From assembly GCA_004299495.1 (NCBI GenBank), contig SCPY01000264.1, positions 1 through 6,544 of the forward strand: a stretch of 6,544 nt of DNA. Direction: 5' to 3'. Positions 1 to 4,930 of this stretch are shown here, piece by piece. The stretch is from a bacterium. Lineage in GTDB: Bacteria; Omnitrophota; Gorgyraeia; Gygaellales; UBA12090. Position numbers and translations under genes: made by a program. Below the pieces are notes generated by a model. It did no database searches. It was not told the DNA's origin and saw only the letters and a program-made list of their open reading frames with translations. Every line of letters begins with the position of its first letter. Position 1 is the first letter of the stretch.

Positions 1-1
1 C

Positions 2-187
2 CAGCATATCAAAAAAGAAGACGAGATATTGTATCCCTGGATCGACCGGGGTTTATCCACGGCTGATGTTGGTAAGCTGTACTCAGAGTTTAACGAAAAG
101 GATGCCTCTTTGCCTGATGGCTTTGAGAAGCGTTACGAGGATTTTGTGCGGAAGGCGGAAGGCATCTTAAACAAAAGGAGGCAGTAA
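2..187 (+). CDS. Hemerythrin (HHE) domain protein, C-terminal fragment
   Basis: Only the last 61 residues are in the window; the reading frame enters at base 2 and stops with TAA at 185-187. It opens with QHIKKEDEILYP, the last metal-binding helix of hemerythrin-like four-helix bundles (H-x4-D, here HIKKED), followed by the usual LYP. The same signature (HIYKEDNILYP) occurs in the hemerythrin protein encoded at 2324-3358, so the assignment does not rest on one motif. Hemerythrin domains bind a non-heme diiron centre and carry or sense O2, or act in NO and Fe-S cluster repair. The tail after the motif is charged and helical. The SD of the next gene lies inside the last codons (AAAGGAGG, about 174-181), so the two genes are very likely co-transcribed and translationally coupled. 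The N-terminus, and any DUF438 or DUF2249 domain there, lies outside the window. Confidence 0.85.
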   Translation, partial: QHIKKEDEILYPWIDRGLSTADVGKLYSEFNEKDASLPDGFEKRYEDFVRKAEGILNKRRQ

Positions 188-188
188 A

Positions 189-671
189 ATGCACGGACAC
201 GGAATGGAAGGCTGCCCTGGCTCGCGTACGCAGGACTTCCGCAAGAAAGAAGAATCACAAGGAGAGGCCGCGGGAGTAAGGCCGTCAGAGCTCAGGCAGT
301 GGCCGATACAGTTGCACCTGATTTCGCCGATGGCTCCCTATTACCAGAAGGCGGATGTATTACTTTCCGCTGACTGCGTAGCCTATACGGCAGGGGATTT
401 CCATAAGGATTACCTGAAAGGAAAATCTATTGCCATCGCCTGCCCAAAGCTTGATGAAGGCCAGGAGGTCTATTCAGAGAAGGTGGCGTCTCTCATTGAT
501 GACGCCAAAATCAATACACTTACGGTAATGACAATGCAAGTGCCCTGCTGCGCCGGGCTTGTGGCTATTGCTCAAGCTGGAGCAAGCCAGGCTAAAAGAA
601 AAATCCCAATCAAGAGCATTGTGATCAGCCTTCAGGGTGATGTGCTCTCTGAGGAGTGGGTGTCTAACTAA
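189..671 (+). CDS. Cysteine-containing protein resembling the C-terminal part of 4Fe-4S ferredoxin-type proteins
   Basis: 160 residues, starting at ATG 189 one base after the upstream stop, with a strong SD (AAAGGAGG). From memory, the pattern GCPGSR near the N-terminus, then SELRQWPIQLHL (34-45), ADCVAYTAGDFH (61-72), ACPKLDE (84-90) and MQVPCCAGL (116-124), matches a conserved family of anaerobe iron-sulfur proteins. Members normally carry an N-terminal ferredoxin-like module with CxxCxxC motifs. That module is absent here; the protein begins with a short MHGHGMEGCPGSR leader. Cysteines are C9, C63, C85, C120 and C121, which could bind a metal or cluster, but this is inference. No signal peptide or membrane helix is visible, so it is probably cytosolic. 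Its place directly behind a hemerythrin protein suggests a redox or metal-stress role. The family match is fairly strong; the function is unknown. Confidence 0.8.
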   Translation: MHGHGMEGCPGSRTQDFRKKEESQGEAAGVRPSELRQWPIQLHLISPMAPYYQKADVLLSADCVAYTAGDFHKDYLKGKSIAIACPKLDEGQEVYSEKVASLIDDAKINTLTVMTMQVPCCAGLVAIAQAGASQAKRKIPIKSIVISLQGDVLSEEWVSN

Positions 672-700
672 GCGTCAAATTTAACTTACCGCTTGAAACG

Positions 701-741
701 AAAGCCTTCGGATGTGGCTTGACTATGTCCGAAGGCTTTTT
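701..741. terminator. Hairpin terminator between convergent genes
   Basis: Perfect 12-bp inverted repeat: AAAGCCTTCGGA (701-712) pairs with TCCGAAGGCTTT (728-739) around a 15-nt loop, followed by a T-run (737-741). It lies 29 bp after the plus-strand stop at 671 and directly next to the minus-strand stop at 743-745. It is a good intrinsic terminator for the plus strand. On the minus strand the stem is preceded by A residues and followed by only a weak T-run, so it may work in both directions. Confidence 0.85.
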
Positions 742-742
742 G

Positions 743-1510
743 TTAAGGCTTATATGCCCTGGCATTGGCGCAGACAGCCAAGGGGTGGCCTGTTCGGGCG
801 TTTCTTACTTTGGAGATTATCGCTATATTCTTAAACCCCGCTTTTTGCATTAAGGAAAAAAACTCTTCTTCGGAGAGTGCCCCTCCGATGCACCTAAACC
901 AATCGTCAATATTCTTTTTTAGCTCTTTAGGCGCCTTTTCTTTGAGGACAATTTCGCAAAAAACAGTTCTACCGCCCGGCTTTAACACCCGATAGACTTC
1001 TTGCATTACTGCTTCCTTATCAGGAGAAAGATTGTAAATCCCGTTTGAGGCCACGACATCAAAGAAATTATCCGTAAAAGGTAATCTGTCCGAATGGCCG
1101 CATTTTATTTCCACATTCTTAATTTCCGCCTGCTCCATATTTATTCTTGCCTTTTTTACCATATCTTCTGAGATATCCAGGCCGTAGGCTCTGCCTTGGC
1201 ATCCTAGCGCCTTTGCGTAAAAATAAATATCTAATCCTGCCCCGCAGCCTAAATCCAGGACCGTCTCGCCTTCTTTCAGCTCCGCAAGAGCCTGAGGGTT
1301 ATTAGCTCCGGTAAAGGACTCATACATAGAAGAGGGTAGCGTATTGAGTATTTCCTCAGGATAGCCCACTTTTAGGGCAAAGTCCCTGCCCACAGGGAAA
1401 TTGAAAGGCGCGCAGGGTTCTTTTGCCACCCGGCTGTATTTTGCCTTAACCGCTTCCTTTATTTCCCCGGGAGACATTGCCCTTAGGGCTTTTTTCCTTA
1501 TGCCGAACAT
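743..1510 (-). CDS. SAM-dependent methyltransferase, ArsM-like class I fold
   Basis: 255 residues on the minus strand. The start ATG (1510-1508) has the SD AGGAGAA, which overlaps the TAG of the upstream gene. Class I methyltransferase landmarks are clear: motif I VLDLGCGAGLD (84-94), the acidic residue of motif II in YGLDIS (109-114), GHSDRLPF (138-145), SNGIYNLSPDK (155-165), VLKPGGR (175-181) and a C-terminal CIGGALSEEEF (207-217). The order and spacing resemble arsenite methyltransferases (ArsM), and C207 aligns with a known arsenic-binding cysteine of ArsM. However, the GCGNP segment that usually carries another conserved ArsM cysteine reads TGANNP here (68-72). Arsenite as the substrate is therefore doubtful, and a different thiol or small-molecule substrate is possible. 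The protein looks cytosolic, with no signal peptide. It is co-transcribed with the small membrane protein at 1520-1702. Confidence 0.9.
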   Translation of the reverse strand: MFGIRKKALRAMSPGEIKEAVKAKYSRVAKEPCAPFNFPVGRDFALKVGYPEEILNTLPSSMYESFTGANNPQALAELKEGETVLDLGCGAGLDIYFYAKALGCQGRAYGLDISEDMVKKARINMEQAEIKNVEIKCGHSDRLPFTDNFFDVVASNGIYNLSPDKEAVMQEVYRVLKPGGRTVFCEIVLKEKAPKELKKNIDDWFRCIGGALSEEEFFSLMQKAGFKNIAIISKVRNARTGHPLAVCANARAYKP

Positions 1511-1519
1511 TTCATTCTC

Positions 1520-1702
1520 CTATTTCATATCACACTTTTCTTTTATCCCAAGCTTATTAAAGAACTTCTCCAGCAAGCAAATCCCGGTCAGCCCGGAAAC
1601 TACCATCATTATGCCTACAAGATACGCTAAGGGTTTAAAGAAAAGCAGGCCGGCAAGGATAAGTATCCCTATGGTGAGCCTGGTGAGTTTTATTGAAGAC
1701 AT
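1520..1702 (-). CDS. Small two-helix membrane protein, DUF2892 / YgaP transmembrane type
   Basis: 60 residues on the minus strand. ATG at 1702-1700 is preceded by an excellent SD (AAGGAGGTGG, about 1708-1717). Two hydrophobic segments, about residues 9-22 and 26-43, form a helical hairpin. They are followed by GLTGICLLEKFFNKLGIK, which fits the DUF2892 pattern of a glycine/cysteine turn followed by a short amphipathic stretch ending in LGI. In other bacteria this domain occurs alone or fused to a rhodanese domain (YgaP) and often sits near sulfur- or metal-handling genes; its role is unknown. It is the first gene of a two-gene operon with the methyltransferase, 9 bp apart. It would lie in the inner membrane. 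Confidence 0.8.
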   Translation of the reverse strand: MSSIKLTRLTIGILILAGLLFFKPLAYLVGIMMVVSGLTGICLLEKFFNKLGIKEKCDMK

Positions 1703-1749
1703 ATATCCACCTCCTTAAAATCAGCCCCTTCATTAAATATCCGAATATT

Positions 1750-1777
1750 ATTATACCACAATCTAAAAACCAAACAA
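1750..1777 (-). promoter_or_regulatory. Probable promoter of the membrane protein / methyltransferase pair
   Basis: Read on the minus strand there is a consensus -10 TATAAT (1755-1750) in the extended form TGGTATAAT. A weak -35 TTGTTT (1777-1772) lies 16 bp upstream. It is about 48 bp upstream of the start codon at 1702, and no better candidate exists in the gap. The strong extended -10 can compensate for the poor -35. Confidence 0.6.
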
Positions 1778-1836
1778 TAATCAGCATAGATTGCCATGCC
1801 TTATCGCGCAAGTCCCGCGAAAGCAAAAGATTCTTC

Positions 1837-1864
1837 TTGACAAATGATACAAATATGGTATCAT
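1837..1864 (+). promoter_or_regulatory. Sigma70-type promoter of the Rrf2-led operon
   Basis: A perfect -35 TTGACA (1837-1842) and a -10 TATCAT (1859-1864) are separated by 16 bp. They lie 44 bp upstream of the GTG start at 1908, so the 5' leader would be about 35-40 nt. The promoter drives a roughly 4-kb plus-strand operon that ends at the terminator at 5830-5873. It is overlapped almost completely by the inverted repeat at 1842-1866. Confidence 0.7.
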
Positions 1865-1866
1865 TT
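1842..1866. promoter_or_regulatory. Probable Rrf2 operator, perfect 9-bp inverted repeat
   Basis: AAATGATAC (1842-1850) and GTATCATTT (1858-1866) are perfect reverse complements separated by 7 bp. The 25-bp dyad has the size and symmetry of Rrf2-family (IscR/NsrR) operators, though the sequence is not the E. coli NsrR or IscR consensus. It starts at the last base of the -35 and ends just past the -10, so a bound dimer would block RNA polymerase. The first gene downstream encodes an Rrf2 regulator, which suggests autorepression. It is not followed by a T-run, so it is not a terminator. It lies about 65 bp upstream of the minus-strand -35, so control of the divergent genes is possible but less likely. 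Confidence 0.7.
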
Positions 1867-1907
1867 ATTTAGTTGAGCAGGCTATGGTTACGAAAAGGGG
1901 ATAGAGA

Positions 1908-2303
1908 GTGAAATTAATTACCAGGAATACCGATTACGCGGTCAGGGCGCTTTGCTTTCTGGCGAAACAGGACGGCCGGATTGTTCCGGTTTCAGGTTTG
2001 GTTAAGGAATTGAGGGCACCGCGTCCGTTCTTAAGAAAGATACTGCAGATATTAAACAGGAAAGGGCTGCTGAAATCCTGCAAAGGCCAGGGCGGAGGTT
2101 TCAGGTTAGCCCTCGCGCCCGACAAAATATTTTTGGGCGACTTAATCAAGATTCTGCAGGGGCCGATACAATTCAACGATTGTTTTTTCAAGAAAATGTT
2201 TTGCGCCGACTTGAGGATTTGCCTTTTAAGAAAGAAAATTAACGAGATAGAAAAGTATGTAATTTCACAACTGGAATCTATCAGCATAGCCTCTTTAGGC
2301 TGA
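1908..2303 (+). CDS. Rrf2-family Fe-S transcriptional regulator (NsrR/IscR-like)
   Basis: 131 residues. The GTG start at 1908 is chosen because the SD AAAAGGGGA (1893-1901) lies just upstream and the protein then begins with the family-typical MKLITRNTDYAVRALCFLA. The winged helix-turn-helix spans about residues 1-80: the recognition region is VSGLVKELRAPRPFLRKILQILNR and the wing is CKGQGGGFRLA. The cluster-binding loop has C92, C99 and C105 (C-x6-C-x5-C), close to the triads of IscR and NsrR. IscR's histidine ligand after the third cysteine is absent. An aspartate in NTDYA (D9) sits where [4Fe-4S] NsrR uses Asp as the fourth ligand, which points toward an NsrR-like NO or redox sensor (inference). 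It leads the operon and probably represses it through the palindrome at 1842-1866. It is a cytosolic DNA-binding dimer. Confidence 0.92.
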   Translation: MKLITRNTDYAVRALCFLAKQDGRIVPVSGLVKELRAPRPFLRKILQILNRKGLLKSCKGQGGGFRLALAPDKIFLGDLIKILQGPIQFNDCFFKKMFCADLRICLLRKKINEIEKYVISQLESISIASLG

Positions 2304-2323
2304 TTGTATTGGGGAGGAGTAAA

Positions 2324-3358
2324 ATGAAGGAGCTGAATTTAAAGCCTTTGGGCATGGAAGAGCGGCATAATAAAATATTTGCCGCCTGGAAAGAATTGGG
2401 CGAGGGCGATGTTTTAAGGATAATTAATGACCACGACCCTAAGCCGCTGCGGTATATGTTTCAGGCGGAATTTAACGATGCTTTTGCCTGGGAGTATAAA
2501 CAGCAGGGTCCGGCGCAGTGGATAGTTGAAATAAAAAAGCTTAAGCGGGAAGCGCCCTTGACCCCGGAACAAAAGGCCAAAAGAGAGGAATTAAAACAAA
2601 TACTCAAGAAGCTCCATGAAGCAAGGCCTGAGGAGCTGGATAAGGTAAAGAAAGGGGCGGAAAGGTATTTCAGGGAAGTCGCGCCAAAGGAGTTGGCCAT
2701 GGCAGAGCAGGAGCTTATTCAGGAAGGAACAACCCGAACCGAGATGAAGCGGCTCTGCGATGTGCACCTTGAGGTAATGAAGTCCGGGCTCGGGGCTAAG
2801 GCAAGAAGGCTGAGGCTGCCCGCGTCGCATCCTATTTCCATCTGTAAGGACGAGCATAAGATAATTAAACGAAATTTAAGAAGGCTCAAAGCCTTATTAG
2901 GGAAATTAAAATCCGCGGGTTCATTTGAAAAGGCAAAAAAACAAATAGATACCCTAAAAGAGCTTTCCCACTTTTTCCTGGAAACTGAAAAACACCACGA
3001 ACGGGAAGAAAAGGCGCTTTTCCCCCGCCTGGAGGCCCACGGAGTGGTTGAGCCGCCGCAAATCTTTAAAGAAGACCACGTGGAGTTTATGGCAAAAAAG
3101 AAAGTCTTAAGCGAGATTGCCATGGCGCAAGGCAAAAAAAGCTTTAAGGAATTTCTGGATACGGTTGGTCCGGTGATAGAATTCTTAACCCAGAACCTGA
3201 AAGACCATATTTATAAGGAAGACAACATTCTCTACCCGATGGCATATGAGACTTTAGAAAAAAGCGAGTGGGCAGGCGTGCGCAAGAAGTTTGATGCCAT
3301 CGGCTACTGCTGTTTCGCGCCCGCGGATTTCGTGAAAGAAAAGAAGCGCCGCCATTAA
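2324..3358 (+). CDS. DUF2249-DUF438-hemerythrin three-domain diiron protein
   Basis: 344 residues. ATG 2324 is chosen because the SD GGGAGGAG (2312-2319) lies directly before it; the in-frame TTG at 2309 would leave no SD. Domain 1 (about 14-72) is DUF2249, with RHNKIFAAW and the signature INDHDPKPL. Domain 2 (about 82-155) is DUF438, with KREELKQILKKLHE and EMKRLCDVHLEV. Domain 3 (about 168-310) is a hemerythrin bundle with likely diiron ligands H178, H224 and E228 (H-x3-E), H252, and H295 and D300 (H-x4-D), followed by LYP. A short tail with GYCCFAP (327-333) adds two adjacent cysteines. DUF438/hemerythrin proteins are related to the diiron repair proteins RIC/YtfE/ScdA and to O2/NO responses. 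The gene follows the Rrf2 gene by 20 bp, consistent with an NO- or oxygen-stress role. It is cytosolic; the exact activity is not established. Confidence 0.9.
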   Translation: MKELNLKPLGMEERHNKIFAAWKELGEGDVLRIINDHDPKPLRYMFQAEFNDAFAWEYKQQGPAQWIVEIKKLKREAPLTPEQKAKREELKQILKKLHEARPEELDKVKKGAERYFREVAPKELAMAEQELIQEGTTRTEMKRLCDVHLEVMKSGLGAKARRLRLPASHPISICKDEHKIIKRNLRRLKALLGKLKSAGSFEKAKKQIDTLKELSHFFLETEKHHEREEKALFPRLEAHGVVEPPQIFKEDHVEFMAKKKVLSEIAMAQGKKSFKEFLDTVGPVIEFLTQNLKDHIYKEDNILYPMAYETLEKSEWAGVRKKFDAIGYCCFAPADFVKEKKRRH

Positions 3359-3373
3359 AAGAGGAGCAGGGAC

Positions 3374-3892
3374 ATGGATGCGTTAAAGGAAGCGATTGAC
3401 GCGGCAAAGAAAAATAATATTTTTACCATCGCCGTGGCCTCAACTACCGGAAGTACCGCCCGGGCAGCCTTTGAGCTGATAAAAAATGAAAAACTGCGTG
3501 CCATTGTTGTTACCCATGATGAAGGCCGCCGCTTAAGCGAAAGAAGATTCAACGAAGATGTCAGGAAGATACTCTTAGCCAATAATATCACCGTGTATAC
3601 CCACAACCCTAAGCTGATTTTCTTACAAAAAGTCATTAACGGAATATCGGGAAAATTTGGCCTGTCGCCGTGGTCCGCGCATTTACAAAAGGTTAAAGAG
3701 AGATACGGAACAGGCGTAAAGGTATGCCATATTATCCTCAAGATGCTGCTAGAAGGAAGGGTGGTAAGAGATGGCAGGATTGTGGCGATCGCTGGAGCAA
3801 AAAGCGGCGCCGACAGCGCGGCTATATTTTCAATAAGCGGGCATAATAAATGGCCGGTCTTAGAAAAAGTTATTGTGAACAGCCATAAATAG
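3374..3892 (+). CDS. Stand-alone pyruvate kinase C-terminal (alpha/beta) domain protein
   Basis: 172 residues. ATG 3374 follows GAGGAG (3361-3366). The sequence has the hallmarks of the pyruvate kinase C-terminal fold: TIAVASTTGSTARAAFELI (18-36), AIVVTHDEGRR (43-53), GTGVKVCHIILKMLLEG (112-128) and VAIAGAKSGADSA (137-149). The catalytic TIM barrel and B domain of pyruvate kinase are absent, and the length fits the free-standing PK-C family of archaea and anaerobic bacteria. In true pyruvate kinases this domain binds the allosteric effector; here it cannot be a glycolytic enzyme by itself. The glycine/threonine loops look like a phosphate- or nucleotide-binding site. Its function is unknown. 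Being 15 bp downstream of the diiron gene and 11 bp upstream of the FmdE-like gene, it is surely co-transcribed with both. Confidence 0.85.
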   Translation: MDALKEAIDAAKKNNIFTIAVASTTGSTARAAFELIKNEKLRAIVVTHDEGRRLSERRFNEDVRKILLANNITVYTHNPKLIFLQKVINGISGKFGLSPWSAHLQKVKERYGTGVKVCHIILKMLLEGRVVRDGRIVAIAGAKSGADSAAIFSISGHNKWPVLEKVIVNSHK

Positions 3893-3903
3893 GAGGTTTA
3901 CCT

Positions 3904-4536
3904 ATGTGTGGAATATCAACGAAGTGGAAGCAGGCTTTTTATGAAGAGGTTGAGCCTATAGAATTAAGGGATCCTTTAGCGGTATTCTTGGGGGCGATTG
4001 ATGAGAAAGAGGATTTTATCTTTACTTATGAAGACGCGGTGAAATTAGCCGGGCATTCATGCCCGGCGGTATCCGGAGCGTATAAAATTACCCAGAAGGC
4101 GCTGAAGGCGCTTTATGGCAACGAGACGCCTATGCGGGGAGAGATAAGCGTGAGGGTTTTAGGCTCTGTGGAGAACGGCGCAAACGGGCCAATCTCACAG
4201 GTGATAAGCCTGATTACCGGGGCGGCCCCGGAGACCGGGTTTTCCGGCTTAGGAAACAGCTTTGTGAGAAAAAACAAGCTTATTTTTGATGAGAAAAATG
4301 AAGAAGCCAATGCCTTTGTCTTTACCCGCGACGATACCGGTAAATCTGTCAAGGTGGCCTATCATCCCGAGGCGATTCCCGCGGATGAGGAGATGCATAA
4401 TCTTTTCACCAAATGCATAGTTGGTACGGCAAACGAGAAACAAAAAGAAAAATTTAAAGAGATATGGCAGAGAAGGGTAAGAATGGTCTTGTTTGAGGAG
4501 ACAAAAAATTTATTTAGCGTAGAGAAATTAGATTAA
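3904..4536 (+). CDS. FmdE-like protein with GHSCP motif
   Basis: 210 residues. ATG 3904 is placed behind the SD AGGAGG (3892-3897). The key segment AGHSCPAVSGAYKITQKALKALYG (49-72) resembles the GHxCPG...GYR segment of FmdE, the protein encoded with molybdenum formylmethanofuran dehydrogenase. It then has ETPMRGEISVRVLG (74-87), NGPISQVISLITGAA (94-108) and GFSGLGNSFVRKNKLIF (112-128). H51 and C53 are candidate metal ligands or catalytic residues. The classical FmdE C-terminal zinc ribbon is not seen, and the C-terminal third (about 160-210) is helical and charged. I recall a bacterial subfamily with exactly this pattern, usually annotated as FmdE-like or hypothetical and of unknown function. 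No formylmethanofuran dehydrogenase genes are nearby, so a C1 role is not supported; the operon context argues for redox or sulfur/nitrogen stress. Confidence 0.8.
   Translation: MCGISTKWKQAFYEEVEPIELRDPLAVFLGAIDEKEDFIFTYEDAVKLAGHSCPAVSGAYKITQKALKALYGNETPMRGEISVRVLGSVENGANGPISQVISLITGAAPETGFSGLGNSFVRKNKLIFDEKNEEANAFVFTRDDTGKSVKVAYHPEAIPADEEMHNLFTKCIVGTANEKQKEKFKEIWQRRVRMVLFEETKNLFSVEKLD
4048..4067 (+). other. GC-rich hairpin inside the FmdE-like gene
   Basis: GCCGGGCA (4048-4055) and TGCCCGGC (4060-4067) form a perfect 8-bp stem with a TTCA tetraloop. It lies over the codons for the AGHSCPA motif. No T-run follows, so it is not a terminator. It could slow translation or mark an mRNA processing site, or simply result from codon choice in a conserved motif. 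Confidence 0.45.
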
Positions 4537-4544
4537 GGCAAACA

Positions 4545-4910
4545 ATGAGCTGGGTATGCCCTTATCAGTCCAATGATTTCTGTAAAAGGTTAAGTAAAAC
4601 ATGCGATCCGGGAATGAAAGGATGTGAGTTGGGGAGCAAGGTTAAATTTATAGATTTTGGAGAGGAGGATAAGACAATGACAGGAAGAGTGGAAACCCTG
4701 GATTTGCGGCCGATGCCGCCGTTTGAGAGGCATGAGAAAATCTTCGCGCTCTGGGATACGTTAAAGCCGGGCGAGGCATTGAAGATAATCAATGACCATG
4801 ATCCCAAGCCGCTTTGGTATCAATTTGAGGTAGAATATAAAGATAAATATGAGTGGGCGTACGAACAGAAAGGCCCGAAAGACTGGATCGTGCAGATAAA
4901 AAGGCGCTAA
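4545..4910 (+). CDS. Four-cysteine N-terminal segment fused to DUF2249
   Basis: The frame from ATG 4545 (weak SD AAGG, 4535-4538) encodes 121 residues without interruption. Residues 1-35 form a compact cysteine module, with C5, C13, C20 and C27 spaced C-x7-C-x6-C-x6-C and an opening WVCPYQ; this looks like a small zinc or Fe-S binding unit. Residues 45-121 are a complete DUF2249 domain: METLD-type start, RPMPPFERHEKIFALW, INDHDPKPLWYQF and KDWIVQIKRR. A much stronger SD (GAGGAGG, 4662-4668) stands 8 nt before an in-frame ATG at 4677, which would give a 77-residue DUF2249 protein alone. Three readings are possible: a real fusion, two products from nested starts, or two ancestral genes that lost the stop codon between them. 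The DUF2249 part is related to domain 1 of the protein at 2324-3358. It sits 8 bp after the FmdE-like gene and 20 bp before the reductase gene. Confidence 0.75.
   Translation: MSWVCPYQSNDFCKRLSKTCDPGMKGCELGSKVKFIDFGEEDKTMTGRVETLDLRPMPPFERHEKIFALWDTLKPGEALKIINDHDPKPLWYQFEVEYKDKYEWAYEQKGPKDWIVQIKRR
4662..4679 (+). promoter_or_regulatory. Strong internal ribosome binding site and alternative ATG for the DUF2249 domain
   Basis: GAGGAGG at 4662-4668 is followed after 8 nt by an in-frame ATG at 4677-4679, exactly where stand-alone DUF2249 proteins normally begin (MTGRVETLDLRP). The SD is far better than the one before the outer start at 4545. Separate translation of a 77-residue DUF2249 protein from the same frame is therefore likely. 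Confidence 0.6.
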
Positions 4911-4930
4911 ATATTAAAGGAGATGCCTTA

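Noticed and set aside
765..995. Plus-strand open frame of 76 codons
   Set aside because: It lies antisense within the well-supported methyltransferase gene and has no SD or recognisable motif.
1635..1826. Minus-strand open frame of 63 codons overlapping the YgaP-type gene and its promoter
   Set aside because: It spans the likely promoter and SD of the neighbouring gene, is in another frame and shows no family pattern.
301..2170. Repeated GGCCGATACA at about 301-310 and 2160-2169 as possible regulator half-sites
   Set aside because: Both copies lie inside coding sequence, lack a symmetric partner and are explained by chance.
1934..2287. Minus-strand open frame of 117 codons
   Set aside because: It is fully antisense to the Rrf2 gene, which has clear domain evidence.
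2309..2323. TTG at 2309 as start of the DUF2249-DUF438-hemerythrin gene
   Set aside because: The SD GGGAGGAG would lie inside the coding sequence; ATG 2324 has it at proper spacing.
3355..3741. Minus-strand open frame of 128 codons
   Set aside because: It is antisense to the PK-C gene; its composition is that of a shadow frame, without motifs.
4853..4930. GTG at 4853 as start of the siroheme reductase-like gene
   Set aside because: It would overlap the DUF2249 gene by nearly 60 bp, has no SD, and the extra residues match no family; ATG 4931 has a good SD.
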